From positions 1-64,000 of the forward strand of contig NZ_JACHXK010000007.1 in NCBI RefSeq assembly GCF_014192105.1: a stretch of DNA of 64,000 bases, written 5' to 3'. Positions 34,655 through 46,835 of the stretch are shown one piece after another. Origin of the DNA: Paenibacillus phyllosphaerae. Lineage in GTDB: Bacteria; Bacillota; Bacilli; Paenibacillales; Paenibacillaceae. Numbering within the stretch: position 1 is the first letter of the stretch; every line of letters starts with the position of its first letter. The notes beneath the pieces are model-generated. The model ran no database searches, was not told where the DNA came from, and worked only from the letters and a program-made list of their open reading frames with translations. The position numbers and the translations under genes were made by a program.

Positions 34655-36423
34655 AGAAGCTATGGGATAAACTTACGCCGCTCAGCTTGTTTGAGAAAAT
34701 ATTCATCGTCATGGTCATCAGCGTCATCAGCGTCGCGGGAATGACGTCATGGATCACCGTGCAAGTATCGCAGCAGCTGTTCTTGAACACGTTCAGCTTG
34801 ACCAATTCCAAGATCGTGCAGCAAATTAAGCGTAACTTCGAAACGTTCAACTATTCGGTTGTAACGGTATCAAACGAGGTCATGCAGAGCGCGTCGATCC
34901 GGAATTTTCTGAGTCAGACAGGCAGCAGTTCGGTGACGAATGCTACCGCTTTCTACAAAATGACGGAGCAGATGAGGCGCATTCTGAGCGGTCTCGACGT
35001 GAATGAAGTCGGGACCATTGTGCTTGGGCGCGATGAGCGGAACTATTTCAGCGAACGGGGATACTGGCTCAGTTCGGTAGACAAGCTGAAGGACCATAAC
35101 ATTACCGCACTAACGCTGAACGAGCCCTCGTCCTTGAATTATCACTTTCTGGAAGATGAGGTCGGGACCAATGGAGAACCGTTGATCGTTGCTTCCCGTG
35201 CCTTAATGAACCGATCGACGAAGGAGATTTACGGTTCACTGTTCATGATGATTCGAGAGCGAGACTTCAAACAGTTTTATTCCAATTTTACGAGCACCGG
35301 TAATGACGTCCTCATCATGGACAGATCGGGCCTCATTGTATCGAGCAACCGCGAGGAGAAGATCGGTCAATATTCGAACGAGCTATTAAGCCAAGCACAA
35401 GAAATACAAGACAAACGGCTCAAGTACAGCACGATACAGAATGAATCCGAGAACGTCATCATCGTATCGGATTATTTGCCGACCTATGATTTTTACATCG
35501 TCAACATGGTCGATAAGAAGCTGGTCGATAACATGCTTCCCGTGACCCGAATCATTCTGGTGGCTACCGCGATTATATCGGCCGCGCTCTTGATCTTGTT
35601 CCTCATCACGCGCAGGCTGACACGATCGCTCCGGATGCTCGTCAGACAGATGTCCAGCGTCACGAAGCGCAATCTGCACAACTATATCGAGATCAACGGC
35701 AGCTACGAGACACGGCAGCTCGGAACAGCGTTCAACTATATGCTCGATGAACTGAATAGTTACATACGCCAGCTGGTCGATACGCAGCGCGAGCAGCGCA
35801 ATGCCGAGCTAGCGGCCTTACAGCGGCAGATCAATCCGCATTTTCTGTATAACACGCTGGCGTCCGTGAATTTCCTCGTGCAGCGCAAAGACAATCAGAA
35901 GGCGACGGAGACGATTCATGCCCTGATCTCCCTGTTGCAGAATTCGATCAGCAACGTGGAAGAGACGTTAACCGTGGAACAAGAGGTCGTCAATCTTAAG
36001 CATTACGTCTTCATTAACCAAGTACGCTATGGGCCTGGAATCACGGTCGATTACTTTATTTCGCCGGATTGCCTTGATGCCAAAGTCCCTAAGCTGATTC
36101 TGCAGCCCTTCATGGAGAATGCGTTCTTCCATGGGTTCAAAGGACGAAACAACGGCTATATCTACGTCATGATTTCCCGGGAAGTCGACACGCTTCGATG
36201 CGAGATCGTCGATAACGGGGTCGGCATGGACCTGAATACGGAGCGCGACGCCTTACCGGACTCCACCAGTAACAGCCATTTGTTCACGGGAATTGGTATT
36301 CGTAACGTACATGCGCGTATTTTGTTGATTTACGGTAAAGACTATGGTGTGTCCATTCAGAGTCGTCCGGGCGAAGGGACAAAAATCATGATTCGGCTAC
36401 CTTTTCAGGCGGACGAGACTTGA
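34651..36423 (+). CDS. YesM-family sensor histidine kinase
   Basis: 590 residues: membrane segments near 18-40 and 300-325, extracellular dCache-like sensor between them (about 45-295), HAMP, His_kinase motif LQRQINPHFLYNTLASVN (His about 400) and HATPase_c with PFMENAFFHGFKG, DNGVGMD and GIGIRNVHARI. It forms a pair with the regulator just upstream and presumably detects an oligosaccharide alone or with the binding protein at 36606. Confidence 0.93.
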   Translation: MKKLWDKLTPLSLFEKIFIVMVISVISVAGMTSWITVQVSQQLFLNTFSLTNSKIVQQIKRNFETFNYSVVTVSNEVMQSASIRNFLSQTGSSSVTNATAFYKMTEQMRRILSGLDVNEVGTIVLGRDERNYFSERGYWLSSVDKLKDHNITALTLNEPSSLNYHFLEDEVGTNGEPLIVASRALMNRSTKEIYGSLFMMIRERDFKQFYSNFTSTGNDVLIMDRSGLIVSSNREEKIGQYSNELLSQAQEIQDKRLKYSTIQNESENVIIVSDYLPTYDFYIVNMVDKKLVDNMLPVTRIILVATAIISAALLILFLITRRLTRSLRMLVRQMSSVTKRNLHNYIEINGSYETRQLGTAFNYMLDELNSYIRQLVDTQREQRNAELAALQRQINPHFLYNTLASVNFLVQRKDNQKATETIHALISLLQNSISNVEETLTVEQEVVNLKHYVFINQVRYGPGITVDYFISPDCLDAKVPKLILQPFMENAFFHGFKGRNNGYIYVMISREVDTLRCEIVDNGVGMDLNTERDALPDSTSNSHLFTGIGIRNVHARILLIYGKDYGVSIQSRPGEGTKIMIRLPFQADET

Positions 36424-36562
36424 AAAACTAAAAAATGTACCGAATCGATAAAAATTACAACCCTCCCGGAATGAAGGCGTTTGCAAAAACTAATAAAAGA
36501 ACCAAACTGCCTAGATATATTCCTAACGGGCCGAATTACGGAAATGTTAAGCTTTGTGTATA

Positions 36563-36578
36563 GAAAGCAACCGCTTTC
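36563..36578. promoter_or_regulatory. Palindrome GAAAGC-AACC-GCTTTC before the binding-protein gene
   Basis: A perfect 6-bp inverted repeat with a 4-base spacer, 28 bases before the GTG start at 36606. It may be a repressor or activator site in the 183-base leader; it fits the CcpA consensus poorly. Confidence 0.4.
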
Positions 36579-36605
36579 TTAAACGAGACAAGGGGGATTA
36601 CTGAA

Positions 36606-37919
36606 GTGAAAAAGATGCTATTGACCCTGGCTGCGGCCGTAATGACGTTAACTGCATGCGGCGGCAATAACGCGAATGAACAAAACGCGGCGAACAATGC
36701 AGGCAATACAGGCAATGCTGCGGCAGCAACGAAGGATGTTACCGTATGGGCATGGGACCCTAACTTCAACATCGCGGCGATGAAGCTGGCTCAAGAATCG
36801 TACAAAGCCATCAATCCGGATGTGAACGTGAATATCGTTGAATACGCGCAAGCGGACATTATCCAGAAGCTGAACACCGGCCTCAACTCCGGTACGACGA
36901 GCGGTCTGCCGAACGTGGTACTGATCGAGGACTACCGCGCGCAGAGCTTCCTGAAAGCTTACCCGGACGCGTTCTACAAAATGGACGACTTGATCAAATC
37001 CAGCGATTTTGCGGATTACAAAATTGCCTCCACTAGCCTTGACGGCGTACAATATGGCGTTCCGTTCGACTCCGGCGTTACGGGCCTCTACGTTCGTACC
37101 GACTATCTCCAAGAAGCAGGTTACAGCGTAGCGGACATCACGAATGTCGACTGGGATAAGTTCATCGAGATCGGTAAAGCTGTCAAAGCGAAAACCGGCA
37201 AGTACATGCTGACGCAAGACCCGAACGACCTTGGCCTGATCCGGATGATGATTCAATCCGCTGGCGCTTGGTACTTGAAGGCAGACGGCACGACGCCTGA
37301 CCTGAAGGATAACGCGGCACTGAAGGATGCTTTTGCAACGTACAAAACGCTGATGGAATCCGATACGGTGAAAATCACTGCAGACTGGAGTCAATTCCTT
37401 GCTGCATTCAATAGCGGCGACGTAGCTACAGTTCCGACAGGCAACTGGATTACGCCTTCGGTCAAAGCAGAAGCTTCCCAATCCGGCAAATGGGCGGTCG
37501 TACCTATGCCGAAGCTGAAGAACACGGCTAGCTCCGTGAACGCTTCGAACCTTGGCGGCAGCTCCTGGTATGTTCTCAATGTCGACGGCAAAGAAACAGC
37601 AGCTGAGTTCCTCGCGAAGACACTCGGTTCTGATGTTGAACTGTACCAGAAGCTCGTTACCGACATTGGCGTAATCGGCACGCTTAAGGCCGCGGCAACA
37701 GGCGAAGCTTACAATGCGACTGACGAGTTCTTCGGCGGCCAAAAAACAGTCTCCGATTTCGCGGCATGGACGCAGCAAATTCCGCAGGTTAACTACGGCA
37801 TGCATACGTACGCGATCGAAGATATCCTCGTAGCCGAGATGCAGAACTATATGGGCGGCACGGATCTGAATAAAGTGCTGGAGAACGCGCAAGCCCAAGC
37901 GGAATCCCAACTGCAATAG
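36606..37919 (+). CDS. Sugar ABC transporter substrate-binding lipoprotein
   Basis: 437 residues: lipoprotein signal with LTAC lipobox (Cys about 18), short Asn/Ala linker and a family 1 binding-protein body (VTVWAWDPNFNIAAMKLAQESY, GLPNVVLIEDYRAQSFL, VPFDSGVTGLYVRTDYL, FNSGDVATVPTGNW). GTG start after AAGGGGG. The gene is followed by a long palindrome and two permease genes, with a LacZ-type enzyme at the operon end, so the ligand is probably a beta-galactoside. No ATPase gene is present. Confidence 0.91.
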   Translation: MKKMLLTLAAAVMTLTACGGNNANEQNAANNAGNTGNAAAATKDVTVWAWDPNFNIAAMKLAQESYKAINPDVNVNIVEYAQADIIQKLNTGLNSGTTSGLPNVVLIEDYRAQSFLKAYPDAFYKMDDLIKSSDFADYKIASTSLDGVQYGVPFDSGVTGLYVRTDYLQEAGYSVADITNVDWDKFIEIGKAVKAKTGKYMLTQDPNDLGLIRMMIQSAGAWYLKADGTTPDLKDNAALKDAFATYKTLMESDTVKITADWSQFLAAFNSGDVATVPTGNWITPSVKAEASQSGKWAVVPMPKLKNTASSVNASNLGGSSWYVLNVDGKETAAEFLAKTLGSDVELYQKLVTDIGVIGTLKAAATGEAYNATDEFFGGQKTVSDFAAWTQQIPQVNYGMHTYAIEDILVAEMQNYMGGTDLNKVLENAQAQAESQLQ

Positions 37920-37978
37920 TCTTAGGGTCGTACCGCAACAACCAAGCATACCGTCCTGATAAAGGGCGGTTTGCTTGT

Positions 37979-38022
37979 AATATAAGAATTTATAAGGTGC
38001 ACACCTTATAAATTCTTATATT
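37979..38022. repeat. 44-bp near-perfect palindrome between binding-protein and permease genes
   Basis: About 21-bp arms (TATAAGAATTTATAAGGTG and CACCTTATAAATTCTTATA with flanking A/T pairs) meet at a two-base centre. As RNA it would form a very long A/U-rich stem after the binding-protein stop codon. A likely role is message stabilisation or partial termination, but its near-perfect symmetry would also suit a protein-binding site. Confidence 0.65.
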
Positions 38023-38144
38023 TCTTCGGAATGAAACGCATTGCGCCATTACTGAGGGCGACAGCCGTTTCACCTTGTTCAATAAGCTTTTTAGATAGAA
38101 ATATTAGATAGAGGTTTGGGATAGAGAAAGGAGTTGGATGAGCG

Positions 38145-39056
38145 TTGAAACAGGCTGCTGCAACAAACAACAACCTGCAACCAAGACGTAACCGGCTGCA
38201 ACCGACTTGGACGGGATGGCTATTCATCTCGATTGCGGTAATTATGATTTGTGCATTTTATTTCTACCCGATGATCCAAGCGCTCTTGCTGTCCTTCAAG
38301 ACAGGAACAGGCGCCAACATTCACTACACGGGATTGGATAACTACAAACGGTTGTTCACGGACACCGTATTCTTAACCGCTTTGAAAAATACGTTCCTGT
38401 ATCTGATCGTACAGGTTCCGATCATGATCGTTCTGGCCTTGTTTATTTCCGTTTTGCTCAATGACAGTAAGCTTCGTTTCAAAGGATTTTTCCGTACGGC
38501 GATCTTCTTGCCTTGCGTAACATCGCTGGTTGCTTACTCGGTCGTATTCAAATATCTGTTCGGCGGCGACGGTCTGGTTAATAAGCTGTTCATGAATTTG
38601 CATTTGATCTCGGAACCGATTCAATGGATTACCGATCCATTCTGGGCGAAGATCACGATTATTATCGCGATCACTTGGCGTTGGACGGGTTACAATATGA
38701 TCTTCTATCTGTCTGCACTGCAGAACATTGATTCTTCGATCTACGAAGCGGCACGAATTGACGGCGCATCGCCAATCCGCCAATTCTTCACGATTACGAT
38801 TCCGCTCCTAAAACCGATTATTCTGTTTACTTCCATCACATCGACGATCGGTACGCTCCAATTATTCGATGAGGTCGTGAACATTACGAAGGGCGGTCCG
38901 GGCAACGCAACGCTCTCGATCTCCCAATACATCTACAATTTGTCGTTCAAGTATACGCCGGACTTCGGCTACGCGGCGACCGTATCGTATTCGATCGTAG
39001 TACTGATCGTACTGCTCTCCATCATTCAGTTCAAAGCGGCAGGTGATAAGAAATGA
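38145..39056 (+). CDS. Sugar ABC transporter permease, MalF/UgpA type
   Basis: 303 residues with six membrane segments (the first, GWLFISIAVIMICAFYFYPMI, near residue 25) and EAA loop EAARIDGASPIRQFFTITIPLL near 205. It begins at TTG after AAAGGAG; an ATG at 38138 is in another frame that soon stops. Coupled by a 4-base overlap to the partner permease. Part of the 36606-42948 operon. Confidence 0.91.
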   Translation: MKQAAATNNNLQPRRNRLQPTWTGWLFISIAVIMICAFYFYPMIQALLLSFKTGTGANIHYTGLDNYKRLFTDTVFLTALKNTFLYLIVQVPIMIVLALFISVLLNDSKLRFKGFFRTAIFLPCVTSLVAYSVVFKYLFGGDGLVNKLFMNLHLISEPIQWITDPFWAKITIIIAITWRWTGYNMIFYLSALQNIDSSIYEAARIDGASPIRQFFTITIPLLKPIILFTSITSTIGTLQLFDEVVNITKGGPGNATLSISQYIYNLSFKYTPDFGYAATVSYSIVVLIVLLSIIQFKAAGDKK

Positions 39057-39877
39057 AAGCACTCAAAAGAAGTCCGATCTATATCTTTTTGATCATCGCT
39101 GCGGCCATTTCCATCTTCCCTTTCCTATGGATCGTAGCCAGCGCGACCAATGCTTCGGTTGACGTATCGAATGGCCGATTGCTTCCAGGCGCCGAGCTTC
39201 TGAACAACTTCCGTAATCTGACGGAGCAAGTCGAACTTGGCCAAGCGCTATGGAATTCGGCGAAAATCTCGGTGACCACCACCGTGCTTGCGCTCTTGAT
39301 CGCATCCCTTGCAGGTTATGGTTTTGAGATCTACAGAAGCAAGGCGAAGGACATTGTATTCAGCATTATGCTCTTGTCCATGATGATTCCTTTCGCGGCG
39401 ATTATGGTACCGCTGTTCCAGATGTTCGCGAAGTTCTCCGGCGTATTGCCGGTAATCGGCATCGATACCGTTGCTTCGGTAATCTTGCCTACATTCACGA
39501 CGGCGTTCTTGATCTTCTATTTCCGCCAAAGCTCGAAGATGTTCCCGAAAGAAATGCTCGAAGCCGGCCGTATCGACGGTCTGACCGAACTGGGTCTGTT
39601 CTTCCGGATCTACGTGCCGACGATGCGTACTAGCTATGCGGCAGGCGCCATCATTACGTTCATGTCCAGCTGGAACAACTATCTATGGCCGCTGGTCGTG
39701 CTGCAATCCCCTGAGAAGCGGACGATTCCTCTCTTGATTTCGAATTTGGGATCGAGCTACACGCCGGATTACGGTATGATTATGACAGCGATTGTCATTT
39801 CGACATTGCCGACGGCGCTCGTATTCTTCCTGATGCAAAAACACTTTGTCGCAGGTATGGTAGGTTCAGTGAAATAA
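39053..39877 (+). CDS. Sugar ABC transporter permease, MalG/UgpE type
   Basis: 274 residues with about six membrane segments, EAA loop EAGRIDGLTELGLFFRIYVPTM near 165-187 and the C-terminus HFVAGMVGSVK typical of this branch. It pairs with the preceding permease (ATGA overlap) to form the membrane channel for the probable galactoside importer. Confidence 0.92.
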   Translation: MKALKRSPIYIFLIIAAAISIFPFLWIVASATNASVDVSNGRLLPGAELLNNFRNLTEQVELGQALWNSAKISVTTTVLALLIASLAGYGFEIYRSKAKDIVFSIMLLSMMIPFAAIMVPLFQMFAKFSGVLPVIGIDTVASVILPTFTTAFLIFYFRQSSKMFPKEMLEAGRIDGLTELGLFFRIYVPTMRTSYAAGAIITFMSSWNNYLWPLVVLQSPEKRTIPLLISNLGSSYTPDYGMIMTAIVISTLPTALVFFLMQKHFVAGMVGSVK

Positions 39878-39897
39878 ACGTTTGTGAAGACGGTTAG

Positions 39898-42948
<3,051 letters not shown>

Positions 42949-42965
42949 CGGCGGGAATAGATAAG

Positions 42966-43000
42966 CGGCCTTGGTCCTGTATGTTACGGGACCGAGGCCG
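42966..43000 (+). terminator. Terminator after lacZ
   Basis: CGGCCTTGGTCCTGTA and TACGGGACCGAGGCCG pair over 16 positions with two G-U pairs and a 3-base loop, followed by a T-rich stretch. Confidence 0.88.
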
Positions 43001-43057
43001 TTTGTTATTGTTTGCAGATAATCTGGTAAGGACGACGACTTAAGGAAGATCGTGGCG

Positions 43058-43333
43058 ATGAATTATGGTAATATAAGGGTTAGTGTTTTGGGATTTGAAC
43101 AGGCATCCTGTAACGTGGTAACGGTATATCAGCTAGCCTACTTGCATTCATTGCTGCTAGAAACGCGAATCGACCGCCTGGAAACCTTTATGCGAAAGCA
43201 GAAAAAAACGCCGGCGATCTACATCAACTATGTCTTTGCGAACAGACTGGAGGATGAAGCGAAATCGATTATGGAGCAGCTAATGCTCAAATATAAGCAA
43301 CCCGAGAAACACCATTCAAACGAAAAACATTAA
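43058..43333 (+). CDS. Small hypothetical protein
   Basis: 91 residues, no signal peptide, no family recognised. The middle is amphipathic helical (LHSLLLETRIDRLETFMRKQ) and the C-terminus is rich in Lys and His. AAGGAAG lies 10 bases before the ATG at 43058, and codon use looks normal for the AT-richer accessory stretch that starts here. Confidence 0.5.
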   Translation: MNYGNIRVSVLGFEQASCNVVTVYQLAYLHSLLLETRIDRLETFMRKQKKTPAIYINYVFANRLEDEAKSIMEQLMLKYKQPEKHHSNEKH

Positions 43334-43365
43334 CCGCGTAGATAATCGTTCTTAGGGGGTGCATG

Positions 43366-43761
43366 ATGGAACAGGAAATTGCCATAAATTTACCGATCAA
43401 CCCGGATGAAGTCCCGATTCTAAGAGAACTTGTGGGTTGGGATGGGAGACATTCGGATTACCCCCGTTTATTTGAGCGATGCAATTTTTGGGCAGGACTC
43501 CGGGATGAAAAGAACGAGCTTATCGCATTCGGTTACATCGCAGGAATGGGACTGCAGCATGGATATATGGAAGACATTATTGTTCATCCCCATCATCAAA
43601 GCAAAGGAATCGGGCAAGCACTGGTAATAAAATTGCTCCAAGAGGCTGAGCGATTTGGGCTAGAGATTGTAACATTGACCTTCGATTCTAAACATGAACC
43701 GTTTTATGAAGCGGCAGGTTTTGTTTCTTGTTGTGGGGGAGTTTGGAGAAAAAAAGAGTAA
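43366..43761 (+). CDS. GNAT-family N-acetyltransferase
   Basis: 131 residues with the acetyl-CoA-binding pattern of the GNAT fold: GYIAGMGLQHGYMEDIIVHPHHQ followed by SKGIGQALVIKLLQEA, then LTFDSKHEPFYEAAGF. The acceptor (a small molecule or protein amine) is unknown. An AGGGGGT site lies just before two adjacent ATG codons; the second is used here. Confidence 0.85.
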   Translation: MEQEIAINLPINPDEVPILRELVGWDGRHSDYPRLFERCNFWAGLRDEKNELIAFGYIAGMGLQHGYMEDIIVHPHHQSKGIGQALVIKLLQEAERFGLEIVTLTFDSKHEPFYEAAGFVSCCGGVWRKKE

Positions 43762-43896
43762 GCTCCAAAAAACCCGTTGTATCTACTTTTAGGGTATAGT
43801 ATCCTAAACTACGTAATTAGTTGGTTTGAAAGGTATCTACAGTCGTGCTGATGAGATATCCCATGACGAATGGTTTGCTAAAGGAGATGATTTTTT

Positions 43897-44088
43897 TTGG
43901 AAGCGTTACCATCATCGCTTTGCAAAAGAGCAGACGAAGTAGTTTTAAGGATGAAGGAAATACGATTGGCAACCTACCAACACATCGAGAAGTGCCAAGT
44001 TGAGCGACGAAACGTGCAAAGCAGCCTTGAACGGGTTAGAGATGAACTCTTACGAAATCGGGCTTTGCGAAATAGGCCAACTTCATAG
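43897..44088 (+). CDS. Possible small hypothetical protein, TTG start
   Basis: 63 residues, highly charged and helical (VLRMKEIRLATYQHIEKCQV, ERRNVQSSLERVRDELLRNR). A good AAAGGAGATGA site precedes the TTG. The overlapping +1 frame stays open to about 44145 and also reads plausibly, so a frameshift or a different small gene cannot be excluded. Confidence 0.4.
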   Translation: MEALPSSLCKRADEVVLRMKEIRLATYQHIEKCQVERRNVQSSLERVRDELLRNRALRNRPTS

Positions 44089-44144
44089 TGAGGTCGGATT
44101 GGAGCGTAACGTTCTCAAGGGACTATTCACTCAAATAACCAACT

Positions 44145-44171
44145 AAAGCTGCCGGTGCAATCGGCAGCTTT
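44145..44171 (+). terminator. Terminator
   Basis: AAAGCTGCCG, a 7-base loop and CGGCAGCTTT followed by ATT. Confidence 0.85.
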
Positions 44172-44271
44172 ATTACGTAAAGGCCTTTTTTATGCCTGCG
44201 TTAGTGGATTGTAACTGAGATGGGAAATATATGTTCATGAGATCCCAAACGAGAAGTGGAGGAGGACATGG

Positions 44272-44787
44272 ATGGATGTATCCTGGCATTTGGTCTGGAA
44301 ATGCACGTTGCTTGTCTTAGTAGGTATAGCACTGCTGCGCTTATCAGGCCGAAAATCAATTGCGCAAATGAACGTTGCGACGACGGTAATCATGATCTCC
44401 ATAGGAGAGTTGATCGCCCAAGGAATTATCGAGAAGAGCATTTGGAGAGCGATTGCCGCAGTCGCATTATTTTTGATCGTGTTGGTTATACTTGAGATTT
44501 TAGAAATTCGCTCTAGCAGACTGAAGAAAATGATTACAGGAGAAGCGGTTGTTGTCATTCGGGATGGCAAGTTGGATATGCAGATGTTACGGAAACTTCG
44601 CATTACGGTTAGTCAGCTAGAGATGCGGCTGCGACAGTTGGGCATTTCAAATATAGCAGATATTAAACAGGGCTTCATCGAGACGAACGGAGAACTTGGT
44701 TATGAGCTTACGGAGGAAGCAAAACCCGTAACAAAGCGCGATCTAGACATGTTGTTAACCCTCCTTGGAGGGAAAAGGGGAGTGTAA
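44272..44787 (+). CDS. DUF421 (YetF-like) membrane protein
   Basis: 171 residues: three hydrophobic segments in the first 85 residues, with the family signature LRLSGRKSIAQMNVATTVIMISIGELIAQ split across segments 1-2, then the cytosolic YetF-type domain (EAVVVIRDGKLDMQMLRKLRITVSQLEMRLRQLGISNIADI). Relatives are spore or envelope membrane proteins of unclear function. It is shorter than the usual family length of 200 or more residues, lacking a C-terminal extension. Confidence 0.85.
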   Translation: MDVSWHLVWKCTLLVLVGIALLRLSGRKSIAQMNVATTVIMISIGELIAQGIIEKSIWRAIAAVALFLIVLVILEILEIRSSRLKKMITGEAVVVIRDGKLDMQMLRKLRITVSQLEMRLRQLGISNIADIKQGFIETNGELGYELTEEAKPVTKRDLDMLLTLLGGKRGV

Positions 44788-44911
44788 ATGCAGGAGATAC
44801 AATCGCAATTCCGAATTGTTAAAGAATGAAAATAGTAGGAAATAGCCATTCTTGCTAGAAGAAATAGAAAATGATCAGGCAATAAATTTGTGCATAGGAG
44901 GAGATTAAACT

Positions 44912-45364
44912 ATGGCAAAAAACAAATTGCTAAGGATGGATAATGTTGGCATCGTCGTAGAATCCCTTGATGACGCAATCGCTTTCTTCGAGGAAATTGG
45001 CTTGAAGCTCGAAGGGCGAGCTACAATTGAAGGCGAATGGGCTGGCCGCGTAACCGGGCTAGGTTCACAGCATGTAGAGATTGCTATGATGGCTACCCCA
45101 GATGGCCACAGCCGAATTGAACTTTCGCGATTTCTCAACCCATCTACCATTTCAGATCACCGAAATGCTCCTGTCAATGCCCTCGGTTATCTACGCGTCA
45201 TGTTCGCCGTTGAAGACATTGACGAAATGGTATCCAGACTCACGAAGTTCGGTGCTCAGGTCGTTGGCGAAGTGGTTCAGTACGAGAACTCCTATCGGCT
45301 CTGCTACATTCGTGGAACGGAAGGAATTCTAATCGGTTTGGCGGAACAACTCGGCAAAAAGTAA
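44912..45364 (+). CDS. VOC-superfamily (glyoxalase-like) protein
   Basis: 150 residues with two beta-alpha-beta-beta-beta units: MDNVGIVVESLDDAIAFFEEIG at the N-terminus and YLRVMFAVEDIDEMVSRLTKFGAQ from about residue 95, ending YIRGTEGILIGLAEQLG. Members are metal-dependent lyases, dioxygenases or resistance proteins; the substrate is not evident. A TAGGAGGAG site precedes the ATG. Confidence 0.87.
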   Translation: MAKNKLLRMDNVGIVVESLDDAIAFFEEIGLKLEGRATIEGEWAGRVTGLGSQHVEIAMMATPDGHSRIELSRFLNPSTISDHRNAPVNALGYLRVMFAVEDIDEMVSRLTKFGAQVVGEVVQYENSYRLCYIRGTEGILIGLAEQLGKK

Positions 45365-45403
45365 GTGACGTGTTACTAGAGTATGATCGCATCGAATCAT
45401 CCG

Positions 45404-45431
45404 AGAGCAGTTTGCCGCAGGCAACTGTTCT
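45404..45431 (+). terminator. Terminator after VOC gene
   Basis: AGAGCAGTTTGCC/GGCAACTGTTCT with one bulge and one G-U pair, followed by TTTG. Confidence 0.6.
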
Positions 45432-45574
45432 TTGTGTTATTTAGCTATTGATGCTCAGTCATGAGGAACTTGCTGTTTTCTCAAAGGGCCGATCACTTCC
45501 AATATGTGTTATATTAGGAATGGAATTCGAGAATGGATGTTGGAGGCTTATACGGAATGAAAGGGTGAGGATTC

Positions 45575-46207
45575 ATGGAAGTAAATGTGTTAGAACGTTT
45601 ACCAGATCCAATAATCTTAAAAAAGCTAATGAAAATCCAAGCATCTCTAAATATTATTCTTTGTCAAGATGAATGGCTTCGTTACCATAGTTTTATTCAA
45701 GAGTGGGCTGCGGGTGTTAGTATGGCGAAAATAGATAATGGGGCAGGCGATCATCTCATTATTTTGTTTTCTTCCGAAGGCTCCATAATAAAAGGCTTTG
45801 ATCATGAATCTGAATTAAGCCCACATGCTCAAGATGATTATCAAGTATTGCAAGGGATTTATGATGACGTTCCAAAGGAATTGTTAGCTTTACTCGAAAA
45901 CGATGCAATTCAAAAAGATGATGCGACCTTTTGTATTTGGCGCGAAAAAAGTGACACCAACTGGCATAAGGGGAACGTCGATATTCCAAAAGGTACAAGC
46001 GATGGCTCTGATTTTTTAGTGGGCTGTATATTCCATACGCCAGAGGATTTTGTGGAATTTGCAAATGATTATTTTGAATTATCGCTACCATTAGATGTTG
46101 TTGCAAAAATTTACGATGATATCCCCATTACGGCAGAGATGATCCATATCTTAAATCCCGGCTGTGATGTAAAGGAAGTTCTTCAAGAATTAGAGTTATT
46201 ACGCTAA
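45575..46207 (+). CDS. Hypothetical cytosolic protein
   Basis: 210 residues, acidic, no membrane segment or signal. I do not recognise a family. Regular features are an N-terminal helical part (LKKLMKIQASLNIILCQDEW), a strand-rich centre (DHLIILFSSEGSIIKGFDHE) and ATFCIWREKSDTNWHKGNVD. The layout is reminiscent of small immunity or stress proteins, which is only an impression. It is AT-rich compared with the sugar clusters. The ATG follows AAGGGTGAGG. Confidence 0.55.
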   Translation: MEVNVLERLPDPIILKKLMKIQASLNIILCQDEWLRYHSFIQEWAAGVSMAKIDNGAGDHLIILFSSEGSIIKGFDHESELSPHAQDDYQVLQGIYDDVPKELLALLENDAIQKDDATFCIWREKSDTNWHKGNVDIPKGTSDGSDFLVGCIFHTPEDFVEFANDYFELSLPLDVVAKIYDDIPITAEMIHILNPGCDVKEVLQELELLR

Positions 46208-46220
46208 AGGGGACATATCA

Positions 46221-46835
46221 ATGACACAACAGAGCAGGAGACTTGTGGAATGGAAGTCAGGAGTATGGCTTAATCCTCCTCAAAGTTTCCGAGAAGAAGA
46301 CGGATTGTTGAAGGTCGTTCCTGAGAAAGGGAGGGACTTCTGGAAAAAAACATTATATGGATTTGAGTTCGAAGATGGGCCAGCATTGCTTGCTAATTGG
46401 GATCCTAATACTGCGGTTGAGGTATCTTTTCAACTCAGTTCCTTTACGGAGCTGTATGATCAAGCCGGTTTGCTATTGTATCATGGTCCCGGCCAATGGA
46501 TTAAAACAGGCATTGAAATGAATGATGGCATTCCTCAACTTGCAACGGTGGTTACGGACGGCTATTCGGACTGGTCGCTTACGGCTGTGCCGGAGTGGGC
46601 AGGCGAAGAAGTTACGTTGCGCGCCTCAATCATGAAGGATGCCGTCATTATCCGGGCCCGAAGCAAACAACACGCCTGGCGGACGATTCGTGTAGCAAGG
46701 TTTCCATACCCAACGAGTAATCAGGCAGGTCCGTTTACATGCTCGCCAACCCGGGAAGGCTTGGAAGTTATCTTTACCCGATGGGAAATTACTGCGCCTG
46801 ATCAAGACCTCCACATCAATCCTCCAGTCGAATGA
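46221..46835 (+). CDS. DUF1349 concanavalin-like protein
   Basis: 204 residues of the DUF1349 jelly-roll type: VVPEKGRDFWKKTLYGFEFEDG, VEVSFQLSSFTELYDQAGLLLY, WIKTGIEMNDGIPQLATVVT, AGPFTCSPTREGLEVIFTRW. Such proteins are predicted beta-sandwich sugar binders of unproven function. It begins 13 bases after the previous stop, and the next gene overlaps by 4 bases, so it is cotranscribed with the WYL regulator. Confidence 0.85.
   Translation: MTQQSRRLVEWKSGVWLNPPQSFREEDGLLKVVPEKGRDFWKKTLYGFEFEDGPALLANWDPNTAVEVSFQLSSFTELYDQAGLLLYHGPGQWIKTGIEMNDGIPQLATVVTDGYSDWSLTAVPEWAGEEVTLRASIMKDAVIIRARSKQHAWRTIRVARFPYPTSNQAGPFTCSPTREGLEVIFTRWEITAPDQDLHINPPVE

Noticed and set aside
45448-45672. 74-residue plus-strand frame before the 45575 gene
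   Set aside because: It overlaps the better supported gene at 45575 in another frame and has no recognisable feature.
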